Source: LMUY01 sp964244655 (GTDB lineage Bacteria > Pseudomonadota > Alphaproteobacteria > Acetobacterales > Acetobacteraceae). Taken from it: 64,000 nt of DNA. Positions 43,351 through 53,013 of this stretch are shown one piece after another (position 1 is the stretch's first letter; every line of letters begins with the position of its first letter). Position numbers and translations under genes: made by a program. The stretch covers positions 1 to 64,000 of the forward strand of contig CAXTJU010000010.1 of the NCBI GenBank assembly GCA_964244655.1, in the 5' to 3' direction. Under the pieces are notes generated by a model. It searched no databases, was not told the origin of the DNA, and worked only from the letters and a program-made list of their open reading frames with translations.

Positions 43351-45372
43351 ATGGCGCAGACCGCCGAAACGATCTCGCTGTTCGAGCCGTCCCTGCTCGC
43401 CCGCGCCGCGCGGGACGCCGTGGTGAAGCTCAACCCCGCGGGGCTCATCAAGAACCCGGTGATCTTCGTCACCGAAGTCGTGGCCGCCTTGGTCACCATC
43501 CTCGGCGTGCGCAACGCGCTCACCGGCGCCAGCTGGACCTTCCCCGTCGCCATCGCCTTCTGGCTGTGGCTGACGGTGCTGTTCGCCACCTTCGCCGAAG
43601 CCGTGGCGGAGGGCCGCGGCCGCGCCCGCGCCGAGAGCCTGCGCCGCTCCCGCAGCGACACCACGGCCAAGGTGATCGCCAGCCTCGCCGACCGCACGCC
43701 GAAGGACACGCCCGCCTCCGCGCTGCGCAGCGGCATGCTGGTGCTGGTCGAGACCAACGACCTGATCCCCGGCGACGGCGAGATCGTCCAAGGCATCGCC
43801 AGCGTCAACGAGAGCGCCATCACCGGCGAGAGCGCCCCGGTGATCCGCGAGGCCGGCGGCGACCGCAGCGCGGTGACGGGCGGCACCATGGTGGTGTCCG
43901 ACAGCATCGTGGTCCGCATCACCGCCGACCCCGGCAACACCTTCATCGACCGCATGATCGCCCTGGTGGAAGGGGCCGAGCGCCGCAAGACGCCGAACGA
44001 GATCGCGCTCGACATCCTGCTCGCCGGCCTCACCATCATCTTCCTGATCGCGGTCGTCACGCTGGTGGGCCTGGCGCACTACTCCGGCACCGACCTCAGC
44101 GTGCCCGTGCTGGCCGCCCTGCTGGTGACGCTGATCCCCACCACCATCGGCGGGTTGCTGTCCGCCATCGGCATCGCCGGCATGGACCGGCTGGTGCGCT
44201 TCAACGTGGTCGCCACCTCCGGCCGCGCGGTGGAGGCGGCGGGTGACGTGGACACGCTGCTGCTCGACAAGACCGGCACCATCACCTTCGGCAACCGCAT
44301 GGCCGCCGGGCTGTATCCCGTGGCGGGCGTGGACGAGCGCGCCCTGGCCGAAGCCGCCGCCTACGCCTCGCTCGGCGACGAGACGCCGGAAGGCCGCTCG
44401 GTGCTGACCTACGTGCGCGACCGCCACGGCCTCACGCTGGAGCATCCGGCCGGTGCCACCGTGGTGCCGTTCACCGCCAACACCCGCGTCTCGGGCCTGG
44501 ACGCGGGCGCGCACCACTGGCGCAAGGGTGCGGTGGAAAGCGTTGTGCAGTCCGGCGCGCCGGCGGCGTTCACCGCGGCGGTGGACAAGGTGGCGCGCGC
44601 CGGCGGCACCCCGCTCGCGGTCACGGCGGATGACCGGCTGATGGGCGTGATCGAGCTGAAGGACATCGTCAAGCCCGGCATCCGTGACCGCTTCGCTGCC
44701 CTACGCCGCATGGGCATCAAGACGGTGATGATCACCGGCGACAACAAGGTGACCGCCGCCGCCATCGCGACCGAGGCGGGGGTGGACGACTTCCTCGCCC
44801 AGGCGACGCCGCAGGACAAGCTCGACTACATCCGCCGGGTGCAGTCCGAGGGCCGGCTGGTGGCGATGTGCGGCGACGGCACCAACGACGCGCCGGCGCT
44901 GGCCCAGGCGGACGTGGGCGTGGCGATGCAGACCGGCACCCAGGCCGCCCGCGAGGCCGGCAACATGGTCGATCTGGACAGCGACCCCACCAAGCTGATC
45001 GAGGTGGTGGAGATCGGCAAGCAGCTGCTGATCACCCGCGGCTCGCTCACCACCTTCTCCATCGCCAACGACGTGTCCAAGTACTTCGCCATCCTGCCGG
45101 CGATCTTCGTGGCCACTTATCCGGGCCTGGGCGCGCTCAACGTCATGCGGCTGCACACGCCGCAGAGCGCCATCCTCTCGGCAGTGATCTTCAACGCGCT
45201 GATCATCGTGGCGCTGGTGCCGCTGGCCCTGCGCGGCGTGAAGTTCCGCCCCGTCGGCGCCGGCGCGCTGCTGCGGCGCAACCTGCTGGTCTATGGGCTC
45301 GGCGGGCTGGTGGCGCCGTTCGTCGGCATCAAGCTCATCGACATCATCCTCGTCGCAACCGGGTTGGCGTAA
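43351..45372 (+). CDS. kdpB: K+-transporting ATPase subunit B (P-type ATPase)
   Basis: Energising subunit, 673 aa. The phosphorylated Asp306 is in DKTGTITFGN (E. coli KdpB Asp307). The actuator motif TGESAPV with its regulatory serine is at about residues 159-165, and the hinge motif CGDGTNDAPALAQADVG is near 507-523. The length and the order of M-helices are normal. Nothing suggests loss of function. kdpC starts 2 bp after the stop. Confidence 0.98.
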   Translation: MAQTAETISLFEPSLLARAARDAVVKLNPAGLIKNPVIFVTEVVAALVTILGVRNALTGASWTFPVAIAFWLWLTVLFATFAEAVAEGRGRARAESLRRSRSDTTAKVIASLADRTPKDTPASALRSGMLVLVETNDLIPGDGEIVQGIASVNESAITGESAPVIREAGGDRSAVTGGTMVVSDSIVVRITADPGNTFIDRMIALVEGAERRKTPNEIALDILLAGLTIIFLIAVVTLVGLAHYSGTDLSVPVLAALLVTLIPTTIGGLLSAIGIAGMDRLVRFNVVATSGRAVEAAGDVDTLLLDKTGTITFGNRMAAGLYPVAGVDERALAEAAAYASLGDETPEGRSVLTYVRDRHGLTLEHPAGATVVPFTANTRVSGLDAGAHHWRKGAVESVVQSGAPAAFTAAVDKVARAGGTPLAVTADDRLMGVIELKDIVKPGIRDRFAALRRMGIKTVMITGDNKVTAAAIATEAGVDDFLAQATPQDKLDYIRRVQSEGRLVAMCGDGTNDAPALAQADVGVAMQTGTQAAREAGNMVDLDSDPTKLIEVVEIGKQLLITRGSLTTFSIANDVSKYFAILPAIFVATYPGLGALNVMRLHTPQSAILSAVIFNALIIVALVPLALRGVKFRPVGAGALLRRNLLVYGLGGLVAPFVGIKLIDIILVATGLA

Positions 45373-45374
45373 GC

Positions 45375-45962
45375 ATGTCCCACCTTCGTCCCGCCCTGGT
45401 CCTCATGGTGCTGTTCACCATCCTGACCGGGTTGTTCTTCCCCTTCGCCTTCACCGGCCTCGCCGAGGCCGTGCTGCCCGGGCTGGCCGGCGGCAGCCTG
45501 GTGCAGCAGGGCGGCCACGTGGTCGGCTCGTCGCTGATCGGCCAGAGCTTCACTCAGGACAAGTATTTCCACGGCCGCCCCTCCGCCACCACGGACACCG
45601 ACCCGGCGGACAGCAGCAAGACCGTGCCCTCGCCGTACAACGCCGCCAGCTCGTCCGGCTCCAACCTCGGCCCCACCTCCAAGGCGCTGATCGACCGCGT
45701 GACCGAGGGCGCCAAGGCCGCCGGCCCCGCCCCGGTGCCCGGCGACGAGCTGACCACCTCCGCCAGCGGCCTCGACCCGGACATCTCGCCGGAGAACGCC
45801 GCCCGCCAGGTGGCCCGCGTCGCGTCGGCGCGCAGCCTGCCCGCCGGCCAGGTGCAGGAACTGGTGGCGCAGCACAGCGCCGGCCGGCTGGCCGGGCTGA
45901 TCGGCGAGCCAAGGGTGAACGTGCTGGAACTCAACCTCGCCCTGGACGCCGCCCACCCCTGA
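45375..45962 (+). CDS. kdpC: K+-transporting ATPase subunit C
   Basis: Single-helix subunit of 195 aa that assists ATP binding by KdpB. It opens MSHLRPALVLMVLFTILTG with the membrane helix, then has the conserved GSSLIGQSFTQDKYFHGRPSA in the periplasmic domain, and SGLDPDISPENAARQVARVA and PRVNVLELNLALD at the end. It starts at 45375, 2 bp after kdpB. A double-hairpin repeat follows before kdpD. Confidence 0.96.
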   Translation: MSHLRPALVLMVLFTILTGLFFPFAFTGLAEAVLPGLAGGSLVQQGGHVVGSSLIGQSFTQDKYFHGRPSATTDTDPADSSKTVPSPYNAASSSGSNLGPTSKALIDRVTEGAKAAGPAPVPGDELTTSASGLDPDISPENAARQVARVASARSLPAGQVQELVAQHSAGRLAGLIGEPRVNVLELNLALDAAHP

Positions 45963-45967
45963 CCCGG

Positions 45968-46025
45968 AGTGCAGAGGGCGACCGCCCTTTGCCGGGGCTT
46001 GGGGCGGCGCCCCATCCTTCCTTTT
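45968..46025 (+). repeat. Double-hairpin intergenic element, copy C
   Basis: Stem 1: GCAGAGGGCG with CGCCCTTTGC; stem 2: GGGGC with GCCCC, followed by ATCCTTCCTTTT. The layout equals copies at 7.5 and 29.6 kb. Placed between kdpC and kdpD, it may attenuate or separate transporter and sensor transcripts. Confidence 0.7.
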
Positions 46026-46039
46026 GGTCCGCACGCGCC

Positions 46040-46045
46040 TAGACT
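46040..46045 (+). promoter_or_regulatory. Possible -10 element of a leaderless kdpD transcript
   Basis: TAGACT, identical to the hexamer before the phosphatase gene, ends 6 nt before the kdpD ATG at 46052. There is no Shine-Dalgarno sequence, so kdpDE could have its own promoter with a leaderless mRNA. Confidence 0.4.
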
Positions 46046-46051
46046 GTAGCA

Positions 46052-48676
46052 ATGCCCGACGACGGCCGCCCCGACCCCGACGCCCTGATCGCCCAGGCCT
46101 CCGCCGAAGCGCGCGGCCGGCTCAAGATCTTCCTCGGCGCTGCACCCGGCGTCGGCAAGACCTGGGAGATGCTGTCCCAGGCCCAGCGCCGCCGGGCCGA
46201 AGGCGTGGACGTGCTGTGCGGCGTGGTCGAAACCCATGGCCGCGCCGGCACGGAGGCGGAGCTGGACGGCCTGCCCGTCCTGCCGCTGCGCGAGGTGCCC
46301 TACCGCGGCCAGGCGCTGCGGGAGTTCGACGTGGACGCCGCCCTCGCCCGCCACCCTGCCCTGCTGCTGGTGGACGAGCTGGCCCACACCAACGCCCCCG
46401 GCAGCCGCCACGCCAAGCGGTGGGAGGACGTGGCCGAGCTGGTGGCCCACGGCCAGCACGTCTGGGCCACGCTGAACGTGCAGCACCTGGAAAGCCTCAA
46501 CGACGACATCGCCCGCATGACCGGCGTGCGCGTGACGGAGACGCTGCCCGACCACGTGCTGGACACCGCGGACGAGATCGAGCTGATCGACCTGCCGCCG
46601 GAGGATTTGCGCCAGCGCCTGCGCGACGGCCGCATCTACCGCCCGGAAACTGCCAAGCGCGCCCTGGACGGCTTCTTCCGCGAGGGCAACCTGTCCTCCC
46701 TGCGCGAGGTGGCGCTGCGCCGCGCCGCCGCCCACGTGGACGGCGACGTGCGGGACTGGATGCGCCGCAGCGGCCTGTCCGGCGCATGGCCCTCCGGGGA
46801 CCGCGTGCTGGCGCTGATCGGCCCCCACTCCGCGGGCGAGGCGGTGGTGCGGGCGGCCAAGCGGCTGGCGGACGCGCTGCACGCCCCCTGGACGGTGCTG
46901 CACGTCGAGCAGGCGAACTCGCTGCTGGCCACCCGGGTGGCGCTCAGCCTGGCGGGCCAGCTGGGCGCGGAGCTGGACACGCAGGTCGGCAGCAACCTGC
47001 TGGCGACCGTGCTGGAGTCGGCGCGCTCCCGCAACGCCACCCACATCGTGCTGGGCCGCGCCGCCCGGCCGCGCTGGCGCCGCCTGCTGGGGCCGGGCCT
47101 GGTCACCGCCCTGATGCGCCGCGCGCCGGACGTGGCGATCCACGTGGTGCCGCTGCAAGGCGCCAAGCGCCCGATCCGGCCGCGCCGGGTGGCCGCCCCC
47201 TGGTGGTCCTGGCCCACCACGGCGGCGCTGCTGGCGGCGATCACCGCCGCCGGCGCGATGCTGGGCCCCGTGCTGCCGGGCGAGGCGATGGGCATGGTGT
47301 ATCTCGCGGCCGTGGTCGCGGCGGCCTCGGCGGCGGGCATGCGCCTCGCCCTCGCCACGGCGGCGGCCAGCTTCCTGCTGTGGGACTACTTCTTCATCCC
47401 GCCGCTCCACGCCATCACCATCGGCAGCCCGCGCGACCTGGTGGGGCTGGCCGTGTTCGCCGTCATCGCCGTGCTGGCGGGCGGCCAGGCCGGCCGGGTG
47501 CGCGGCGCGGGCCTGGCGGCGCAGGCCAGGGTGGACGGGCTGCGCCGCATCGGCGCCTTCAGCCGCCGGCTCGGCCAGGCGGCGACGGAGCCGGAGCTGC
47601 TGCTGGAGATCGCCCGCCAGGCTTGCGAGCTGGCCGGGCGGGGGCTGGTGCTGGCGCCCGTCGCCGGCGAGCTGGACATCCGCGCCGCCGCCCCCGACAC
47701 GGACACCATGGACGAGGGCGCATGGGCCGCCGCGCGCTGGTGCTGGGCGCATGGCGAGCCCACCGGCCGCGGCACCGCCACCCTGCCCGGCGGCGCATGG
47801 CGCTTCCTGCCGCTGCGCACCGTGCGGGCCAAGCTCGGCGTGCTGGGCGTCCGCGGCGACCCGCCGCCCTCGCCCCCGGCGCTGCAAGCCATCGCCGCCC
47901 TGGCGGACAGCGCCGCCGTCGCGTGGGAGCGGGTGCTGCTGGCCCAGAGCGGCGCGCGCACCGAGGCCATGGAGGAGACGCAGCGGCTGCGCACCGCCCT
48001 GCTCGCCTCCCTCGGCCATGACCTGCGCACGCCGCTGACCGGCATCGGCGGTGCCGCCGGCACCCTGCGCACCGCCTGGGACCACATGGACGCTGCCACC
48101 CGGGCGGACTTGCTGGACAGCATCGAACAGGACGTGGCGCGCATGGCCCGCTTCCTCACCAACATCACCGAGATGACCCGGCTGGAAAGCGGCGAGGTGG
48201 CGCCTCGCCTGGCCACCGTGCCCCTGGCCGACGTGCTGGACGCCGCCATCGCCCGCCTGCCGCACGGCCCGCACGTGGCGGTGCAGCTGCCGAGCCCGCC
48301 CCCCGCCGTGCTGGCGGACCCGGCGCTGCTCGAGCAGGCGCTGTTCAACGTGCTGGAGAACGCCGCCAAGTACGCCCCGAACGGCAGCCTCGTCTCCGTC
48401 CGCGCCGCCATGGAAGGCGAGCAGGTGGCGCTGACGGTGGCGGACGCCGGCATCGGCATCCCGCCGGAGGACCTGCCCCGCGTGTTCGACAGCTTCTTCC
48501 GCGCCAGCCGCGGCGACCGCGGGCCGCCCGGCACCGGCCTTGGCCTCGCCATCGCCCGCGGCCTGGTGGAGGCGATGGGCGGCAGCGTGACGGCGCAGAG
48601 CCCCCGCGCCGACCTGCCGGCGGATGGCCTGCCCGGCACCGTCATCACCCTGCGCTTGCCAACGAGGCGGGCATGA
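46052..48676 (+). CDS. kdpD: Sensor histidine kinase KdpD
   Basis: Senses potassium limitation and phosphorylates KdpE; 874 aa. Order of domains: N-terminal KdpD domain with Walker A GAAPGVGKT at 29-37 and DELAHTNAPGS near 109-119, a Usp-like domain at about 250-370, four transmembrane helices around 385-480, a GAF-like region, then HisKA with His656 in LGHDLRTPL and the HATPase domain (NVLENAAKYAP, DAGIGIP, GTGLGLAI). The length is normal. kdpE overlaps its end by ATGA. Confidence 0.97.
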   Translation: MPDDGRPDPDALIAQASAEARGRLKIFLGAAPGVGKTWEMLSQAQRRRAEGVDVLCGVVETHGRAGTEAELDGLPVLPLREVPYRGQALREFDVDAALARHPALLLVDELAHTNAPGSRHAKRWEDVAELVAHGQHVWATLNVQHLESLNDDIARMTGVRVTETLPDHVLDTADEIELIDLPPEDLRQRLRDGRIYRPETAKRALDGFFREGNLSSLREVALRRAAAHVDGDVRDWMRRSGLSGAWPSGDRVLALIGPHSAGEAVVRAAKRLADALHAPWTVLHVEQANSLLATRVALSLAGQLGAELDTQVGSNLLATVLESARSRNATHIVLGRAARPRWRRLLGPGLVTALMRRAPDVAIHVVPLQGAKRPIRPRRVAAPWWSWPTTAALLAAITAAGAMLGPVLPGEAMGMVYLAAVVAAASAAGMRLALATAAASFLLWDYFFIPPLHAITIGSPRDLVGLAVFAVIAVLAGGQAGRVRGAGLAAQARVDGLRRIGAFSRRLGQAATEPELLLEIARQACELAGRGLVLAPVAGELDIRAAAPDTDTMDEGAWAAARWCWAHGEPTGRGTATLPGGAWRFLPLRTVRAKLGVLGVRGDPPPSPPALQAIAALADSAAVAWERVLLAQSGARTEAMEETQRLRTALLASLGHDLRTPLTGIGGAAGTLRTAWDHMDAATRADLLDSIEQDVARMARFLTNITEMTRLESGEVAPRLATVPLADVLDAAIARLPHGPHVAVQLPSPPPAVLADPALLEQALFNVLENAAKYAPNGSLVSVRAAMEGEQVALTVADAGIGIPPEDLPRVFDSFFRASRGDRGPPGTGLGLAIARGLVEAMGGSVTAQSPRADLPADGLPGTVITLRLPTRRA

Positions 48677-49371
48677 CGCAGCGCACGATCCTGGTGGTGG
48701 ACGACGAGCCGCAGGTCCACCGCTTCCTGCGCCCCGCGCTGGAGGCCGAGGGCTACGACGCGCTGCGGGCCGACACCGCCGCCGAGGGCCTGCACCTGGC
48801 CGCCACCCGCAATCCGGCCGCCGTGCTGCTGGACCTCGGGCTGCCGGACCTGGACGGGCAGGACGCGCTGGTCCGCCTGCGCGCGCTCGTGTCGGTGCCG
48901 ATCATCGTGGTGTCGGCCCGGGACCGGGAGGCGGAGAAGGTGCGCGCCCTGGACGCTGGCGCGGACGACTACGTGGAAAAGCCCTTCGTGGTGGGCGAGC
49001 TGCTGGCCCGGCTGCGCGCCTGCCTGCGCCGCGCGCTGAAGGAGGAGGGGGCGGAGGCCGTCTGGCGGCGGGACGGCGTCGAGATCGACCTGCTGCGCCG
49101 CCGGGTCAGCGTGGCGGGCGACATCGTGGACTTCACCCCGCTGGAATACGACCTGCTGGCCATGCTGGTGCGCAGCGCCGGCCGGGTGGTGACGCACCGC
49201 CACCTGCTCAGCTCCGTCTGGGGCAAGGCCCACGTGGACGACGTGCAGTACTTGCGCGTCTACATCGGCCACATCCGCCAGAAGCTCGGCCCCACCGGCG
49301 CGGCCCTGGTGCGGACGGAGGCGGGCGTGGGCTACCGCTTCGCGGAGCCGGCGCGGGAAGGGGCGGCTTGA
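48673..49371 (+). CDS. kdpE: Response regulator KdpE
   Basis: OmpR-type regulator of 232 aa that activates kdpFABC when phosphorylated. The receiver domain has the acidic pair DDEP, phosphoacceptor Asp54 in LLDLGLPD, and Lys in EKPF. The winged-helix output domain ends in the usual YLRVYIGHIRQKLG and GVGYRF. The ATG overlaps the kdpD stop. Its own stop overlaps a TTG start of the next gene (TTGA), extending the operon. Confidence 0.96.
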   Translation: MTQRTILVVDDEPQVHRFLRPALEAEGYDALRADTAAEGLHLAATRNPAAVLLDLGLPDLDGQDALVRLRALVSVPIIVVSARDREAEKVRALDAGADDYVEKPFVVGELLARLRACLRRALKEEGAEAVWRRDGVEIDLLRRRVSVAGDIVDFTPLEYDLLAMLVRSAGRVVTHRHLLSSVWGKAHVDDVQYLRVYIGHIRQKLGPTGAALVRTEAGVGYRFAEPAREGAA

Positions 49372-50858
49372 CGGCCCCGGACCCACCCTCCGCCTGGGCC
49401 CCGCACCAAGCCGCCCAGCAGGCGCTGCTCGCCTCCGCCCACCGCCTGGCCCACGCCCCGGCCGACGCCCCAGCCGACGCGGGCGCGCTGTTCCACCACG
49501 CCTGCCTGCTCGACCAATTGGGGCAGGCGGACGCCGCCCGGCAGGGCTACCTCGCCGTGCTGGCGCAGGAGTTCGGCCATGGCGGCGCGCTGGCCAACCT
49601 CGGCGCGCTGCTCGCCGCCACCGGCTACGCCAGCGCCGCCCGCACCGCCTATGCCCAGGCCGTCGCCTCCCACCCGGACGACCCCGCCGCCCGGGTGAAC
49701 CTGGCCACCCTGCTGCGCGAAGCCGACCCGGCCGAGGCCAGGACCCACTACGAAGCGGCCCTGGCCCTCGACCCCGCGCATCGCCCCGCCCACCAGGGCC
49801 TGTCCTACCTGCTGGACGGCGTGGACGAAGCCGCCGCCGCCCGCCACCGCGACCAGGGCTTCGCTGGCGCCCCGCCGGTGACGGGGCGCTACCGCGGCGC
49901 GGCCCGGCCGGTCACCGTGCTGCAGCTTGTCTCGGCGCGCGGCGGCAACATCCCGACCGGCCGAATCCTCGACGACCGGCAGTTCCTCACCCACACGGTG
50001 GTGGCCGAGTACGCCGACCCGGCGGCCGCCCTGCCGCCGCACGACGTGGTGCTGAACGCGATCGGCGACGCGGACCGCTGCCCTGCCGCGCTCGACGCCG
50101 CCGCCGCCCTGTGCGCGGCCACCCGCGCGCCGGTGCTGAACCCCCCGGCCCGCATCGGCGCCACTGCCCGCGCCGCCAACGCCGCCCGCCTGTCCGCCCT
50201 GCCCGGCGTGGTCGCCCCGCGCATGGCCCTGCTGCCGCGGTCCGCCTTCGCCGGCGGCGCGCCCGCCGGGTTCGCGGCCCCGTTCCTGCTGCGCAGCCCC
50301 GGCTTCCACACGGGGCAGCATTTCCACTGCGTGCGGGACCCGGCGGCGCTGCCCGGCCTGCTGGCGAGCCTGCCAGGCGATCCCTTGCTGGCCATGCAAT
50401 ACCTCGACGCCCGCGGCGCCGACGGAGCCTACCGCAAGTACCGCGCCATGCTGATCGGCGGCGCGGTATTGCCGCTGCACCTGGCGATCTCGGCTGATTG
50501 GAAGGTGCATCACTACACCGCCGGCATGGCGCACAACCCGGCGCACCGCGCGGAGGAGGCGCGTTTCCTGCACGACATGCCCGGCGTGCTCGGCCCGGCC
50601 GCGACGGCGGCGCTGGCCCAGGTGGCGGCGGCGCTCGGCCTCGACTACGGCGGCGTGGACTTCGCCCTGGCGCCTAACGGCAGGCTGCTGCTGTTCGAGG
50701 CCAACACCACCATGACCCTGGCGCCGCCGCCGCCCGGCGCGATGTGGGACTACCGCCGGCCGGCGTTCGAGCGGGCGCTGGAAGCGGCGCAGCAGCTTGT
50801 TCTACGTACCTCCGGGCCTGCCCGGCCGGACGCAGCGGCTGCCATTCCGCCAGGCTAA
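49368..50858 (+). CDS. TPR protein with C-terminal ATP-grasp-like domain, coupled to kdpE
   Basis: A 496-aa protein starting at TTG 49368, which overlaps the kdpE stop (TTGA), with GGAAGGGG about 6-8 bases upstream. Residues about 20-165 form TPR-like helices (ALANLGALLAATGYASAART, ARVNLATLLREA). The remaining part resembles an ATP-grasp fold: a pre-ATP-grasp region from PVTVLQLVSARGGNI, then AYRKYRAMLIGG, and the metal-binding end DYGGVDFALAPNGRLLLFEANTTM. Its substrate is unknown; ligation of an amino acid or peptide is typical of the fold. The link to potassium signalling is inferred only from coupling. Confidence 0.8.
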   Translation: MTAPDPPSAWAPHQAAQQALLASAHRLAHAPADAPADAGALFHHACLLDQLGQADAARQGYLAVLAQEFGHGGALANLGALLAATGYASAARTAYAQAVASHPDDPAARVNLATLLREADPAEARTHYEAALALDPAHRPAHQGLSYLLDGVDEAAAARHRDQGFAGAPPVTGRYRGAARPVTVLQLVSARGGNIPTGRILDDRQFLTHTVVAEYADPAAALPPHDVVLNAIGDADRCPAALDAAAALCAATRAPVLNPPARIGATARAANAARLSALPGVVAPRMALLPRSAFAGGAPAGFAAPFLLRSPGFHTGQHFHCVRDPAALPGLLASLPGDPLLAMQYLDARGADGAYRKYRAMLIGGAVLPLHLAISADWKVHHYTAGMAHNPAHRAEEARFLHDMPGVLGPAATAALAQVAAALGLDYGGVDFALAPNGRLLLFEANTTMTLAPPPPGAMWDYRRPAFERALEAAQQLVLRTSGPARPDAAAAIPPG

Positions 50859-50925
50859 GTTTGCGCCAGGGATGCTAAGGTGATGGTCGAGCGGACGGCG
50901 TAGGCAAATCCAACCATGCGGACCG

Positions 50926-51519
50926 ATGAATAAAGCCAAGCCCCTCGATGATCGTATCCGTCGCGCGTCGTGGTTGGCGGCGCGGGCGCGAGTAAATCTC
51001 GACCTTTTCGCCTTCCTCATGTGGCAGGCCAACCTCGACAAGTTTGAGGATGTGCTAGCCAAGCGGTGGAACCTCTTTGAATTTATCCGCACAGCCAACG
51101 AGCACGAATTCCTGGCGAGGATCGTGAACCTGTTTGCCCGCCGAAAAGATACGGACAACTTTCCCGAGCTGGTGGACGAAGCTGAACGTGCAGGCGCGAT
51201 TGGTGCGGTCGCGTGCGCGACGATCAAGGCCCAAATCGACACTGCGCAAGACGCCTATAACGTTGCAAAAACGATTCGGCACAAGGTTGTCAGCCATCAG
51301 GACGCAACATACGCCAAATCTGAGATATATAAGCAGGTTCAACCCACCTTACCGATGTTCATCAAGTTGAGCAATCGATCACTCGAGATCGCTGACGCAC
51401 TTTGCTCCGCCCGAGGATTACAATCGCAAGAGATTTTTATCGAGCCGGCTATTCAGCTTGAGAAGATGCTTGTCGAGTTGCAAATTTGTACAAACAGCTT
51501 GCGAGTGGAAAGGCCGTGA
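50926..51519 (+). CDS. HEPN-domain protein, AbiU2-like
   Basis: A 197-aa helical protein. The segment IRHKVVSHQDATYAK contains Arg118-x5-His124, the Rx4-6H motif of HEPN ribonucleases, in the form seen in AbiU2-like HEPN proteins. HEPN proteins often act as RNases in toxin-antitoxin or phage-defence systems; alone, the function is unproven. Codon use is clearly AT-richer than the flanks, suggesting transfer. No antitoxin-type nucleotidyltransferase (MNT) gene is adjacent. It stands alone between the TPR/ATP-grasp gene and the convergent pntB. Confidence 0.65.
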   Translation: MNKAKPLDDRIRRASWLAARARVNLDLFAFLMWQANLDKFEDVLAKRWNLFEFIRTANEHEFLARIVNLFARRKDTDNFPELVDEAERAGAIGAVACATIKAQIDTAQDAYNVAKTIRHKVVSHQDATYAKSEIYKQVQPTLPMFIKLSNRSLEIADALCSARGLQSQEIFIEPAIQLEKMLVELQICTNSLRVERP

Positions 51520-51593
51520 TGCCCGGTCCCCACCGTCATCAGTCAGTCACGTCTCTAAAATACTTCCCGTCCTCTGAATGAGTGCTGCTGGCC

Positions 51594-53003
51594 TCAGCGC
51601 CCCAACCCCTGCACAATCTCCTCCGTCATCTTCTTCGCGTCCGCGAACAGCATCATCGTGTTCGGCCGGAAGAACAGCTCGTTCTCCACCCCAGCATAGC
51701 CCGACGCCATGGACCGCTTGATGAACAGCACCGTCGCCGCTTTCTCCACCTCCAGGATCGGCATGCCGTAGATCGCCGAGGTCTTGTCGGTCTTGGCCGC
51801 CGGGTTGGTCACGTCGTTGGCGCCGATCACGTACACCACGTCCGCGGTGGCGAACTCGTTGTTGATCTCCTCCAGCTCGAACACGTCGTCATACGGCACG
51901 TTGGCCTCGGCCAGCAGCACGTTCATGTGGCCGGGCATGCGGCCGGCGACGGGATGGATGGCGTATTTCACGTCCACCCCCTCCTTCTTCAGCGTGTCGG
52001 CCATCTCGCGCAGCGCGTGCTGCGCCTGCGCCACCGCCATGCCGTAGCCCGGCACGATGATGACCTTGGACGCGTTCTTCATGATGAACGCCGCGTCGTC
52101 AGCGTTGCCGGCCTTCACCGCCCGCTGCTCGCCGCCCGCCCCCACCCCTGCCACGGCCGCTGCCGAGCCGGTGCCGAAGCCGCCGAGCAACACGTTGAAG
52201 ATCGAGCGGTTCATGCCCTTGCACATGATGTAGGACAAGATCGCGCCCGACGCGCCCACCAGCGCCCCGGTGATGATCAAAGCGAGGTTCTGGATAGTGA
52301 AGCCGATGCCGCAGGCCGCCCAGCCGGAATAGCTGTTCAGCATGGACACCACAACCGGCATGTCCGCCCCGCCGATCGGGATGATGAGCAGGAAGCCCAG
52401 CGCCAGCGCCACCAGCGCCACCAGCCAGAACACCGCCTGGCTGGCAGTCAGGCAGAACGCCACGATCAGCAGCAGCAACAGCACGCCCAACCCGGCGTTG
52501 AGCTGGTGCTGGTACTTGAAGGTGATCGGCGTGCCCTTCATCAGCGCTTGCAGCTTGGCGAACGCGATCAGCGACCCGGTGAACGTCACCGCGCCGATCG
52601 CCAGGCCGATCGACATCTCCACCAGGCTCTGGCCGTGGATGTGGCCCGGCACGCCGATGCCGAACGCCGCCGGGGCGTTCAGCGCGGCGGCGGCCACGAA
52701 CACCGCGGCCAGGCCCACCAGCGAGTGGAACGCCGCCACCAATTGGGGCAGCGCCGTCATCTGGATGCGGCGCGACACGGTGACGCCGATTGCGCCGCCG
52801 ATGGCGATGCCGGCCACGATCAGCACGTAGCCGCTGCCGGACATGCCGCTGCGCAGCAGGGTCGCCACGATGGCGATGGCCATGCCGGCAATGCCGAAGT
52901 TGTTGCCCTGGCGCGCGCTGATCGGGCTGGACAGCCCGCGCAAGGCGAGCACGAACAGCACGGCGGCGACGAGGTAGGCGAGCGCGGTCAGGCTGGGCGA
53001 CAT
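51594..53003 (-). CDS. pntB: NAD(P) transhydrogenase subunit beta
   Basis: Uses the proton gradient to drive hydride transfer from NADH to NADP+. The 469-aa protein has about nine transmembrane helices in residues 1-260 and the NADP-binding domain III in the last 180 residues, with VPGYGMAVAQAQHALREM, HPVAGRMPGHMNVLLAEA and the ANDVTNPAA segment. Last gene of pntAA-pntAB-pntB, starting 10 bp after pntAB. Confidence 0.97.
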   Translation of the reverse strand: MSPSLTALAYLVAAVLFVLALRGLSSPISARQGNNFGIAGMAIAIVATLLRSGMSGSGYVLIVAGIAIGGAIGVTVSRRIQMTALPQLVAAFHSLVGLAAVFVAAAALNAPAAFGIGVPGHIHGQSLVEMSIGLAIGAVTFTGSLIAFAKLQALMKGTPITFKYQHQLNAGLGVLLLLLIVAFCLTASQAVFWLVALVALALGFLLIIPIGGADMPVVVSMLNSYSGWAACGIGFTIQNLALIITGALVGASGAILSYIMCKGMNRSIFNVLLGGFGTGSAAAVAGVGAGGEQRAVKAGNADDAAFIMKNASKVIIVPGYGMAVAQAQHALREMADTLKKEGVDVKYAIHPVAGRMPGHMNVLLAEANVPYDDVFELEEINNEFATADVVYVIGANDVTNPAAKTDKTSAIYGMPILEVEKAATVLFIKRSMASGYAGVENELFFRPNTMMLFADAKKMTEEIVQGLGR

Positions 53004-53013
53004 TCCGGGCGGC

